Below, piece after piece: positions 1 through 9,500 of a DNA stretch of 64,000 nucleotides. The translations under genes were made by a program, and so were the position numbers. This DNA comes from Ignavibacteria bacterium (GTDB lineage: Bacteria > Bacteroidota > Ignavibacteria > Tepidaquicellales > Tepidaquicellaceae), in assembly GCA_019187405.1 (NCBI GenBank), contig JABAQZ010000011.1, forward strand, positions 1 through 64,000. The letters run 5' to 3'. Each line of letters opens with the position of its first letter. The first letter of the stretch is position 1. Under the pieces are notes generated by a model. The model had not been told where the DNA came from, ran no database searches, and saw only the letters and a program-made list of their open reading frames with translations.

Positions 1-127
1 CTTCGCTTCGCTCAGAATGACCAAAGAAGGATTCTTCGCTTCGCTCAGAATGACCAAAGAAGGATTCTTCGCTTCGCTCAGAATTAACAAATTGGATTCT
101 TCGCTTCGCTCAGAATGACCAAAGAAG
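1..127. repeat. Tandem array of a ~33-bp repeat, cut by the window edge
   Basis: Four copies of a unit of about 33 bp stand head to tail: a partial copy at 1-30, then 31-63, 64-95 and 96-127. Copies 1, 2 and 4 are nearly identical; copy 3 has several changes after the core. Each full unit holds the core ATTCTTCGCTTCGCTCAGAAT, whose outer five bases (ATTCT and AGAAT) are inverted repeats and could close a small hairpin. There are no unique spacers, so this is not a CRISPR array. It is non-coding, lies just downstream of the VOC gene, and probably continues upstream of the window. Confidence 0.85.
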
Positions 128-157
128 TGTGTTGAGCAACTTCAGATTGTAATTTAC

Positions 158-529
158 TCAAACATGCTGGTCAATAAGAATTACGTTGCCGTCGGGATCT
201 TTTAGCATAATGCTTCCGGGACCTTTTGTAGTTTCATCAGCTTCACTGTCGAGTTTTATATCTTTGCTTTTAAGATGCTTTTGAATTTCTCTGACATCGT
301 CAAATGAGTCAAGCTTATTTGCATTTTCGTCCCAACCGGGATTAAATGTGAGCATGTGACCTTCAAACATACCTTTAAAAAGTCCTATAAGGGAGTTTTC
401 ATTTTTCATTATCAGATAATTCATATTTGTATCTCCGGCAAAGATTTTGAAGCCGAGATTTTCATAAAATTGTTTTGAAGCATTTAAGTCTTTAACTGCC
501 AGACTAATCGAGAACGCGCCAAGTTTCAT
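158..529 (-). CDS. VOC-fold (glyoxalase/bleomycin-resistance-like) protein
   Basis: This 123-residue protein has the size and pattern of a single vicinal-oxygen-chelate subunit: an opening strand with the family phrase AVKDLNASKQFYENLGF, and a closing metal-site region with DPDGNVILIDQH. Members are small cytosolic metalloenzymes or binding proteins that usually act as dimers. The substrate cannot be read from sequence, and glyoxalase I activity should not be assumed. A Shine-Dalgarno-like GAAAGGA lies just upstream of the ATG on the minus strand. The gene stands alone, with 223 bp separating it from the next minus-strand terminator and gene. Confidence 0.85.
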   Translation of the reverse strand: MKLGAFSISLAVKDLNASKQFYENLGFKIFAGDTNMNYLIMKNENSLIGLFKGMFEGHMLTFNPGWDENANKLDSFDDVREIQKHLKSKDIKLDSEADETTKGPGSIMLKDPDGNVILIDQHV

Positions 530-692
530 TTTAAAATCCTTTCAGTTTAATATTTGTAATTTTAAAATAAATAATTCCGCTTAACTTAAAAAGAAAATAA
601 ATTCGAGTAACGGAAAAAATTAAATTGCATACTTGAAATACTATAAGAAGCAACTGATGTAAAGAATCATTTTAAAGTTAGTGTCTGAAAGT

Positions 693-726
693 AAAAAAAA
701 AGCCGGCGTATTTATCACCGGCTTTG
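693..726 (-). terminator. Rho-independent terminator after the repeat protein gene
   Basis: An inverted repeat AGCCGG (701-706) and CCGGCT (718-723) encloses an 11-nt loop. Read on the minus strand, the hairpin is followed by a run of nine T (complement of the A-run 693-701). It lies 27 bp beyond the stop codon of the 753-4388 gene and fits its transcript end. Confidence 0.85.
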
Positions 727-752
727 TATTTTCTGATTTTAGAAAAAATATC

Positions 753-3700
753 TTAAGGCAGGGCAACAGAAACGAAGTTAGCGGCATTATTATCGACAAT
801 TGATGCATCGCTGCCGTCAACGACTCTATCGCCATCTATATCAGAGACTATATAACCTGTTTCGAAAATTGAGGCAGCATTGTCCACTAAGTTTCCGTCG
901 CTGCCGTCAATAATGCCGTCCTGAAAAACGTCGCCACTGTATATAGCATATCTCACTGGCGCAGCATCTACTTGTATTTGATTGTTGCCGAATGCATTAG
1001 CTGCAGATGACATAAAATCATAGTTAAGTGTATTACCTGCGATGTAAGACTCGCCGCCATACTTGCTCCATGTCTCAAGAGCATTTCTGTGTTTTATCTG
1101 AATGTAATAAGTTCCGCTTACTGCATTTGAAAAAACGCATGCAGCCTTAAGCAAAGCAGAATCAAGTAAAGTTAAGCAGGAGTCTGCAATTGAATAGGGC
1201 GGTGAAGTTTGTCTCAGATATATTCTTACGGTGTCTTCCATATTGAGTCTGTTTGTTGAAGGATTATAGTATCCTTGTATAGCAAAATTGATGATGCCGT
1301 TAACGCCGCTTGAATCGGCACTCCATCTTGAAAAAGATGATAATCCGGAAATTGTAATTTCATTTAGAGAAGTATTTACCGTTCCGCCCATGTTAATCCA
1401 GTTAACCCCGGCATTTGTAGATTTAATTAATTTTAGGGTTGATTCCGGTCTGAGATTTAATTCAGATTCGTCAAACTTAAATTTTAAAGTTGCATTAAGT
1501 CCAGAGTTATTTGTTGGAGTAATATCAAAATAACGCTTAATGCTGCCTCCGGTCTGAACTGCGTGACCTCTTCTGATTTCGGTACTTCCGAGATTTGATG
1601 TTGATGTAAGTATTGCTCCGAAACCGGCAACGTTCAATGATGATGGTGCATTGATGGATCTTGTTGTCGTTAGATAACCTGCGGTTCCTTTGACAACATT
1701 ACCGGGTGATTCCAAAAGTGTACCCGTTGAGGAAACAGTAAGAACTTTTCCGTTAAGATCAAGTGTCCCAAGCTGAATAATCAGCGAATCGTTTACTGTA
1801 ACATTTCCTGCCAGATTTGTACCGGCAGAATTATTGCTTCGTAATTTACTGTAAGTAATTCCCGCTGTAGAAATAGTTTGCAATACATTGCTGTTGAATT
1901 CGACAGTTGAATTGGTTGTAGTGAATGTACCTGAATTTACAATCGGGTTTGATGCTTTTAATTTCAGCCAGCTGTTAGTAATATTAAAAATTCCAGCTGT
2001 ATTAATGGTAATGCTTTGCATCTGATGAGTACCTGTAAGAGTTACGTTTGCCTTTGCTGTAAAATCAGCATGAGTTAGAAAACTTCCTGTTCCGGAAAAA
2101 GCGGTAGTAGAATCAAAAGAGAATGAGCCGCTTGTATTTACTACTCCGTTATTAACAAAAACCGGACATTTGACAATTATAGATCCTCCCGTACTTGAAG
2201 CTGTAAGTGTGCCGTTATTTGTTGTGTTTCCGTAAATCAATAATGCCCTCCCGGAAATGTTACCGCCATTAATGGTTGCTCCTGCATCAATTGTTAAATT
2301 GCCGTAAAGACTTCCGTAGTAAGGCGTTATCTGATCATACGCGTATGTAGTTCCGGTATTGACGTTTAGATTAGCATTGAAAGCAGAGCCGCCGCGTAGA
2401 TTTAAGGAAACAGTATTCTGAGTTTTCACTGTTCCGGGTGAAGTAACAGATGTGCCTGATTGAACTTCAAACGTTCCTGAAGTAATAGTTAATGTTTTTC
2501 CGTTAGGATTTAAAACTCCTCCTGAATACAATCTAATATATGAAGGAGAGTAGGTAATATTATTCAGAAGAGTAACATTACCGGAAATGTAAGTATTTGT
2601 TGGATTAAATATACCGCTTCCTGAAATTGAAGTTGTGCTGTCCATATAAGCTGATCCGGCAGCTGTTAAGGTCCCGTTATTCACAAGAGTAGGACCGTTA
2701 ATGCTGTAAGAACCTGAGGAGTGTGAAGCAGTGATAGTTCCGTTATTGACAACATTGCCATACATAAAAAGATGTCTTCCGGAAGCATTGCCGCAATTAA
2801 GGGTTGCTCCGGCATCAACCGTCAAATTACCGTAAAGACTTCCGTCGTAAGGCGATATCTGATCATACGCGTATGTAGTTCCGGTATTGACGTTTAGATT
2901 AGCATTGAAAGCAGAGCCGCCGCGTAGATTTAAGGAAACAGTATTCTGAGTTTTCACTGTTCCGGGTGAAGTAACAGTTGTGCCTGATTGAACTTCAAAT
3001 GTTCCTGAAGTAATTGTTAATGTTTTTCCGTTAGGATTTAAAACTCCTCCTGAATACAATCCAATGTATGTAGGAGTATAAGTAATATTATTCAGAAGAG
3101 TAACATTACCTGAAATGTAAGTATTTGCCGGATTGAATATACCGCTTCCTGAAATTGAAGTTGTGCTGTCCATGTAAGCAGAGCCGATTCCGGTAACGGT
3201 CCCGTTATTCACAAGAGTAGGACCGTTAATGCTGTAGGAACCTCCTGTGCTTGATGCTGTGATAGTTCCGTTAATGATTACATCGCCATACATAGAGAGT
3301 TGCCTTCCGTAAATGTTTCCTGTATTAAGTGTAGCTCCTGCATCAACCACCAAATCTCCATACAGACTTCCTTCATAAGGCGATGAATGGTCATACGCGT
3401 ATGTAGTTCCGGTATTGACGTTTAGAATAGCATTCAAAGCAGAGCCGCCGCGAAGATTTAAGGAAACAGTATTCTGAGTTTTCACTGTTCCGGGTGAAGT
3501 AACAGTTGTACCTGATTGTACTTCAAACGTTCCTGAGGTAATTGTTAATGTTTTTCCGTTAGGATTTAAAACTCCTCCTGAATACAATACAATATATGAA
3601 GGAGAGTAGGTAATATTATTCAGAAGAGTAACATTACCTGAAATGTAAGTATTTGCTGGATTGAATATACCGCTTCCTGAAATCGAAGTTGTGCTGTCCA

Positions 3701-4388
3701 TATAAGCTGATCCGTCAGTTGTTAAGGTCCCGTTATTCACAAGAGTAGGACCGTTAATACTGTAAGATCCTCCGGAGCTTGATGCAGTGATAGTTCCGTT
3801 ATTGACTACATCGCCATACATAAAAAGATGTCTTCCGGAAGCATCGCCGCAATTAAGGGTTGCTCCGGCATCAACCGTCAAATTACCGTAAAGACTTCCG
3901 TCATAAGGCGATGTCTGATCATACGCGTATGTAGTTCCGGTATTGACGTTTAGATTAGCATTGAAAGCAGAGCCGCCACGTAGATTTAAGGAAACAGTAT
4001 TCTGAGTTTTCACTGTTCCAGGACCGTTGAGAATGCTTCCCAATGACATAGTTATATCCGTTCCGGAGCCGTCAGGGATAGTCAGAATAATGCCTAAATT
4101 TATTTTCAAGACGCCGCCGGAATCAATGACCATCTGATTTGCAGTAGTGCTCACGGTAACGGTTACGGTATTTGGATTTCTGATTGTAATGGTACCACTT
4201 GTATCATTTGGTATGCTTGTAGCGGCAAACCATGTTCCGCCTCCGTTTGTTGACATTACCCAGGTGGTAGTTGAATTCCAGTTGCCAGAAGCGATGCTAC
4301 TGAACAGTTCATTTGCCGAGTAAACATTTTGAGTGCATGTGAAAAGAGCAATAAAAATAATAGTAATTGAAAAAGGGAAAATTTTCAT
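753..4388 (-). CDS. Secreted tandem-repeat protein with C-terminal dockerin-like module
   Basis: This is a predicted exported protein of 1211 residues, probably a surface or extracellular structural protein; no enzyme motif was recognised. The chosen ATG at 4388 has AAGGAG seven bases upstream and opens with the signal peptide MKIFPFSITIIFIALF; an ATG 14 codons earlier is less likely. After about 120 residues come three nearly identical 176-residue repeats and a diverged fourth, rich in Gly, Asn, Thr and Ser and likely to form a beta-helix or beta-sandwich stack. A domain with the phrase SIKRYFDITP follows. The last ~170 residues contain an IKHRN.ETWSK block and two dockerin-like calcium loops (DGIIDGSD, DGDRVVDGSD), ending in FVSVALP. 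The same tail ends the 6509-14722 protein. No NYPNPFNP-type T9SS tail is present, so the export route is uncertain. Confidence 0.85.
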   Translation of the reverse strand: MKIFPFSITIIFIALFTCTQNVYSANELFSSIASGNWNSTTTWVMSTNGGGTWFAATSIPNDTSGTITIRNPNTVTVTVSTTANQMVIDSGGVLKINLGIILTIPDGSGTDITMSLGSILNGPGTVKTQNTVSLNLRGGSAFNANLNVNTGTTYAYDQTSPYDGSLYGNLTVDAGATLNCGDASGRHLFMYGDVVNNGTITASSSGGSYSINGPTLVNNGTLTTDGSAYMDSTTSISGSGIFNPANTYISGNVTLLNNITYSPSYIVLYSGGVLNPNGKTLTITSGTFEVQSGTTVTSPGTVKTQNTVSLNLRGGSALNAILNVNTGTTYAYDHSSPYEGSLYGDLVVDAGATLNTGNIYGRQLSMYGDVIINGTITASSTGGSYSINGPTLVNNGTVTGIGSAYMDSTTSISGSGIFNPANTYISGNVTLLNNITYTPTYIGLYSGGVLNPNGKTLTITSGTFEVQSGTTVTSPGTVKTQNTVSLNLRGGSAFNANLNVNTGTTYAYDQISPYDGSLYGNLTVDAGATLNCGNASGRHLFMYGNVVNNGTITASHSSGSYSINGPTLVNNGTLTAAGSAYMDSTTSISGSGIFNPTNTYISGNVTLLNNITYSPSYIRLYSGGVLNPNGKTLTITSGTFEVQSGTSVTSPGTVKTQNTVSLNLRGGSAFNANLNVNTGTTYAYDQITPYYGSLYGNLTIDAGATINGGNISGRALLIYGNTTNNGTLTASSTGGSIIVKCPVFVNNGVVNTSGSFSFDSTTAFSGTGSFLTHADFTAKANVTLTGTHQMQSITINTAGIFNITNSWLKLKASNPIVNSGTFTTTNSTVEFNSNVLQTISTAGITYSKLRSNNSAGTNLAGNVTVNDSLIIQLGTLDLNGKVLTVSSTGTLLESPGNVVKGTAGYLTTTRSINAPSSLNVAGFGAILTSTSNLGSTEIRRGHAVQTGGSIKRYFDITPTNNSGLNATLKFKFDESELNLRPESTLKLIKSTNAGVNWINMGGTVNTSLNEITISGLSSFSRWSADSSGVNGIINFAIQGYYNPSTNRLNMEDTVRIYLRQTSPPYSIADSCLTLLDSALLKAACVFSNAVSGTYYIQIKHRNALETWSKYGGESYIAGNTLNYDFMSSAANAFGNNQIQVDAAPVRYAIYSGDVFQDGIIDGSDGNLVDNAASIFETGYIVSDIDGDRVVDGSDASIVDNNAANFVSVALP
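1990..4019 (-). repeat. 528-bp in-frame tandem repeats (three close copies plus one diverged)
   Basis: The landmark encoding GTVKTQN recurs at exactly 528-bp intervals: units begin (minus strand) at 4019, 3491, 2963 and 2435. The first three units are highly similar at DNA level, including silent positions, and keep register without indels. The fourth resembles the others for its first ~150 bp and then diverges; its lower limit here is approximate. This points to recent duplication or ongoing gene conversion inside the gene. Confidence 0.9.
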
Positions 4389-4777
4389 TAAAAATCTCCT
4401 TAAATAATAGTTAGTTAAATACCTCTTCATACAATATTTGTTTTGAACTTTCTAAATATCAATCTAAGTTCGTATGGCGATACGAGAGATGACAATTAGA
4501 TTTGTATGAGAGAGGTATTAAATAATTTTTAATTTGGGAAATTCATCTCTTATCGCCATGTGGCAAAATTATGTTTACAGATTAACTGATTCAAGGAAAA
4601 ATATTTCAAGTTTTAGCAGGTATGAATAAGTTGAATCTGCTGTAAATGTTTGATATTTTGACAAATTTCAAACAAAGGGCTTTGTTTAAGAATTTATTTT
4701 CACCTTTTTAAATCAGATATTTTATTATCGGAATTTCAATTTTACATTAAATTATTCGCAAAGTACACTGATAGATA
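4389..4777. promoter_or_regulatory. Divergent intergenic region with an imperfect inverted repeat
   Basis: This 389-bp non-coding stretch lies between the divergent genes at 753-4388 and 4778-6214 and must hold their 5' signals. Visible in it are the minus-strand Shine-Dalgarno (complement of CTCCT at 4396-4400) and an imperfect inverted repeat. The left arm, 4474-4497, carries ATGGCGATA and AGAGATGA; the right arm, 4540-4558, carries TCATCTCT and TATCGCCAT. The left arm also contains a small hairpin, CGTAT/ATACG (4471-4484). No convincing promoter consensus was recognised and no ORF or RNA gene was seen. Confidence 0.5.
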
Positions 4778-6214
4778 TTGGAGAATTCAAAGTTAGTCAG
4801 ACTTTTAAAATCTTTAAATCAATATGAGATAAGACAATTCAGGGACTTTTTATGCTCGCCTGTATTTAACAAAAAGAAAATTCTAATCAGATTATTTGAC
4901 GAGCTTAAGAAGTATTATCCTGATTTTAAATCAGATAAACTAAGTGACGAGAAATTGTATGCGAGTGTTTATCCCGATAAAAAATATGATTACTTCAAGC
5001 TTAAAAATTCCATTTCCGATCTTTTCATACTGGGCAAAGAGTATCTTGAATTTTCAGGTTTTAGAAAAGATGAGGATGCCAAAGAAAGATATCTTCTCAA
5101 AGAACTTCGGTTCAGAAGTTTATTAAACATCTTTCAGCAGGTTCATAAATCAGCTCTTCAAAGAAATGAAAAAAAACTTGAAAAAGACGAGCAATACCTT
5201 CAGCATAAACTTTCGCTTACTGTCGAAGAACTAAACTATTTGACGCCTCAAATGCCTAATATGCATTTGCAGTATCAGCAGAAAATGCTGGACTTGTTCC
5301 TCGAATATTCCTTAATTAAGATTTTCAAAGTTTATAATGTGATGATGCATGAAGAGAAGCAGAATAATTTCAAATATGACAAATACTTGTTTGATGAACT
5401 TATGACTTTTACAGATAAATCAAAATTTGATAACCCGACTCTCAGAGTTTATCATCAGATAATATCTCTCGAAAGTAACCGTAACGATGAAAATTTTTAT
5501 AAACTGAAAGGAATCGGAGAAAAATATAAAAATTCATTGAGCGTATATGATACATACATGGTTTTTCTTCATCTTAACGGTTACTGTGCAAATGAATTTA
5601 ACGTCAACTCACGTACTGATCTTGCCACGATACATTTCGAGATTATTAAGGATAAAAACGAAACAGATTATACTACGCTTGGCAGTCTGCTTTATCCTGA
5701 TTTTATAAACGAAATTAAAATTGCTCTTCGTGCTGATGAGATTAAGTGGGCGGAAGATTATATAGAAAAGAACAAATCAAGATTAAGCAGCGAGAAAGAA
5801 AACACAATTTACTTCTGTAATGCAGTGCTTAATTTAAAGAAGGGAAATCCCGAAAAAGCTCTTGAGCTGCTTTCAAAAACAAATTTTCCAAACTTCATAA
5901 TAAAAGTTCAGGTAAAACTTCTTCAGCTTCAGATCTTATATGAATTGGAATACTTTGAGCAGGTATTTTCGTCAATAGATAATTTCAGGCATTATATTAA
6001 AAGAGAAAGCACAATTAAAGAAGACTTTAAAGAGACATTTTATGAATTTGTTAATATATTAAACGCGCTTATTAAACTGAAAACATTGAATTCTGAAAAT
6101 GGCAAAGATTATGAGCTTAACAAAATTAATTCTGATATTGAAAATATGAGATCAAATCAGTTTGGTTTAAAACTGTGGCTTAAGGATATGGTGAAATCAG
6201 ATTATAAATTTTAA
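4778..6214 (+). CDS. Conserved-looking helical protein of unknown function
   Basis: I do not recognise a characterised family for this 478-residue protein. It looks cytosolic: there is no signal peptide or membrane segment, and it is rich in Lys, Glu and Leu with long stretches compatible with alpha-helical (TPR-like) repeats. The N-terminal third is rich in aromatic and basic residues (NQYEIRQFRDFLCSPVFNKK). The frame opens with TTG at 4778 (TTG GAG AAT TCA), and no strong ribosome binding site precedes it, so the start is uncertain. It stands alone between two large secreted-protein genes that share a C-terminal module. Whether it serves them is unknown. Confidence 0.75.
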   Translation: MENSKLVRLLKSLNQYEIRQFRDFLCSPVFNKKKILIRLFDELKKYYPDFKSDKLSDEKLYASVYPDKKYDYFKLKNSISDLFILGKEYLEFSGFRKDEDAKERYLLKELRFRSLLNIFQQVHKSALQRNEKKLEKDEQYLQHKLSLTVEELNYLTPQMPNMHLQYQQKMLDLFLEYSLIKIFKVYNVMMHEEKQNNFKYDKYLFDELMTFTDKSKFDNPTLRVYHQIISLESNRNDENFYKLKGIGEKYKNSLSVYDTYMVFLHLNGYCANEFNVNSRTDLATIHFEIIKDKNETDYTTLGSLLYPDFINEIKIALRADEIKWAEDYIEKNKSRLSSEKENTIYFCNAVLNLKKGNPEKALELLSKTNFPNFIIKVQVKLLQLQILYELEYFEQVFSSIDNFRHYIKRESTIKEDFKETFYEFVNILNALIKLKTLNSENGKDYELNKINSDIENMRSNQFGLKLWLKDMVKSDYKF

Positions 6215-6249
6215 AAAAAATGATGTAATTCTGAAATATACTTTATTGG

Positions 6250-6359
6250 AATGAATGTAAATCCTTTCATCCAAACAGATATAAATTTAAAAGATTATGC
6301 TATTTATGTTTTAAAAATATTTACTTTCTAAATCTGCGAAAGGATTTTTTACATTCATT
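6250..6359. repeat. Long imperfect inverted repeat (possible MITE-like element)
   Basis: The left arm 6250-6268 contains AATGAATGTAA followed by ATCCTTTC. The right arm 6338-6359 is its reverse complement with a three-base bulge (GAAAGGAT, T-run, TTACATTCATT). The arms enclose about 70 bp of AT-rich DNA. The whole 110-bp unit lies in the 294-bp gap upstream of the 2737-aa protein gene. It has no adjacent T-run as a terminator would, and no transposase or clear target duplication was seen, so its nature is unresolved. Confidence 0.5.
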
Positions 6360-6508
6360 GAATTCAATTTTCAACTTGAGTAATTTCTCAAAATTTAATT
6401 TTATTCTTTATCATGGTAATTTATGTAATAAATCCGGTTCAAGTATATTTTTTTTTAAATAAATGTAAAACCTTCTAACTAATTATCTTTTCTACCCCAA
6501 AACAAAGT

Positions 6509-9500
6509 ATGAATAAAACAATCGGTCTGACAGTTGTTTCCTTAATTTTGATATTCCAGCTTAATGTTTATAAACACACAAACCGTAGTTTAAAAAACGA
6601 ATCTGACTATCGTGACTTTTTCAATGCTGAAGAGATAGAAGACATGAACAAACACATCAACTCATTTAAATTGAGTAACGGCATTTTACCGGGAGTTGTG
6701 GATGTTGAGCAAGCCGGAATAACTAATATTGCAAAAAACCTTCAGCGAGAAGTATCAGCTTTATTCATTAATAATAAAATTAACGATGAGGATGAACATA
6801 GTTTAATATCCGCGGCAGGAAATAAATCCGACTTGCGAAAACCTTTTTACTCTGACAATTCCAAGTATACGCCTCTTGCGGGAGATTATACGATTGGAAT
6901 GTCTATGTTTAATAGAGTAACCGGAAAAAAAATTACATTTGAGCGAAAGGTGAAAAAAGTTTTTAAAGAAGTTTATGAATTCGAGGGAGAGACTAATGGC
7001 AGCGATAAATCTGAATTAAATGATCCGATTTCTTTTTCATCATCAGCAGTAAAAAAAATATTGAAGGAAGTTGATGAAGTATTTTATATTCCCACTGAAA
7101 ATGGTTTGAAGTATGAAGGAAAGCTTTTTGCATCGAGAGAGGAATATCCCGGAATGCAGTCTGAAGCGGGTTCGGGAGTATATGCAACAATCACGGCGGC
7201 AATCACTGATTTAAACGCAAGAGGAATCAACGGACCGGTAAGATTTTTGCTTTTGGATGCAAGTTACTCAAGCGCTACTGAATCATACCCAATCATAATC
7301 AATTCGATTGACGGAAGCTCTGACACAAATACTGTTACGATAAGACCGCAAACCGGAGTAACGTCGGTAATATCGGGAAATGTTTCAGGAGCGATGATTA
7401 AATTTAACGGAGCTGACAATGTAATCATTGACGGTTCGAATTCAGGCGGAAGCGACAGAAGTCTGACAATAATAGATTCGAGCTCGACGGGAATCGGAAT
7501 CTGGATAGCAAGTGATTCAACAAATGACGGAGCTATGTTTAATACAATTAAAAATTGTAAGATAATCGGTTTGTCGCATGTTACCACATTTGCCGGAATT
7601 TTTTCCGGAAGCGGAATATCATTTGGAGGAGAAGCTGAATCACCGAATTCAAATCTTACTATTCATAACAACGAAATAACAAAAGTTCAGAATGCCATTT
7701 ATCTCAGGGGAAATTCCGTAAATGCTGATACGGCAATGACAATTTCCGATAATACATTAGGTACAGCATCTGCCAATCTTGGATTCAGGGGAGTTTACAT
7801 TGGAAATTCGGAAAACTTTAACATTCACGGCAATGTGATTTCAAATGTCATTTCTTATCCATCATCAACGGAAACAATGCACGGCATTCAAATCGGGGAA
7901 AACATAAGCGGCGGCAATATTTTTAAAAATAAAATTTCAACTATTAAGCAAATAAACACATCAGCCGGATGGGGAGCAGCGGGAATACTGCTTGGGGCGT
8001 TTACTTCTTTGGCTAATGTTACTGTATATAACAATTTCATATCCGATGTAAAAGGATTCGGGTATCCGGATGTAAATTCTTATGATAATGGATACGGAAT
8101 TATGGTTGAAAGCGGCGGAGGCTATAACATTTATTTCAATACGGTATCCATGAATACAAATCAGACAAACACAAACGGAATTACTGCAGCATTAAATGTT
8201 TCGAGCGCCGTGTCTACATCAAATTCGGTCAATGTCAGAAACAATATTTTCTCAAATACTCAGACTATCGGATCAAACAGATACTGTGTATATTCCGGAG
8301 CTTCGGCGTCAGTTTATTCGGATATAAATTACAATGATTATTACTATGCTTCCAATCCGAATCTCGGATATCTCGGCGGAAACAGAGCAAATCTTATTAC
8401 CTGGCAGACAGCTACCGGTGATGATTTAAACAGCATTTCAGGAAATCCAAGAATTTTCAGCAGTACAGATCTGCATATCGATACTGCTGTTTATTCACCT
8501 TGCAGGGCAGGAGCAATTGTAATTTCGGGAATTACTGATGACATTGACGGCAACAGCAGAAACGTTTCAAAGCCGGACATCGGTGCAGATGAAATTAATG
8601 TTCAGCCATTGGCGGGAGATTATACTATTGGTGCAGTGTTGTTTAACAGTATTACGGGAAGAAAAATTACGTTTGAAAAAACTGTAATTAAAGTTGTTAA
8701 AGAATCTTATGAAAATGCGGATGAAACTGATGGAAGAGATAAATCAAACTTTCAGAATTCGGAGTCAGTATTAAAACCAAACATGAAAAAAGCAGCGAAG
8801 GAAGTTGATGAGATTATTTGTGTTCCTATGGAAAATGGGTCGAGGTATGAAGGTCCGCTCTTTGTTTCGAAAGAAGATTTTTTAAATATGCAAGCCGATG
8901 CTGGAGCGGGGGTTTATGCTACGATAACAGCAGCAGTTACAGATCTGAATTACAAAGGAGTAAGTGCTCCGGTTAGATTTCTGCTTTTAGATGCAAATTA
9001 TACGAGCGCAACCGAGACATATCCTTTAACAATCAATCCGATATCCGGAAGCTCGGCAATAAATACCGTTACTATCAGGCCTGCAACCGGAATTACATCA
9101 TTGATCACGGGAAATAATTCAGCGTCAATATTTAAAATAAACGGCGCGGATTATTTTATTATTGACGGATCGAATAGCGGAGGCAGTGACAGAAGTCTTA
9201 CAATAATAGATTCAAATTCTGCCGGTTCAGGTATATGGCTTGCAAGCGCTTCTGCAAATGACGGAGCGAATTTTAATACAATTAAAAATTGTAAAATTAA
9301 TGGACAGTCGCAGTTTACTTCATTTGCGGGAATTGTATCGGGCAGCGGTACCATAATAGGTAATGAATCTGCATATCCAAATTCAAATCTTTCGATTGTA
9401 AATAATGAAATCACCAAATTCCGTAACGCAATTTATCTGATAGGAAATTCATCATTGAATGATTCATTGATGACAGTTTCAGGCAATACATTAGGTTCTA

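Noticed and set aside
1-127. Possible CRISPR array
   Set aside because: The copies abut with no unique spacers between them.
2436-4019. Regular repeats as a non-coding satellite
   Set aside because: They are in frame within a long coding region with a signal peptide and good ribosome binding site; the period is a multiple of three.
4389-4777. tRNA or small RNA gene in the divergent gap
   Set aside because: No cloverleaf, TPsiC-like segment or terminator-bounded structure was found; only the inverted repeat is supported.
6250-6359. Terminator for the 4778-6214 gene
   Set aside because: The loop is about 70 bases and no T-run follows the right arm, unlike an intrinsic terminator.
7264-7587. 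Antisense ORF repeated in the second and third beta-helix units
   Set aside because: It recurs only because the sense-strand units are homologous; it is a shadow of the repeated coding sequence.
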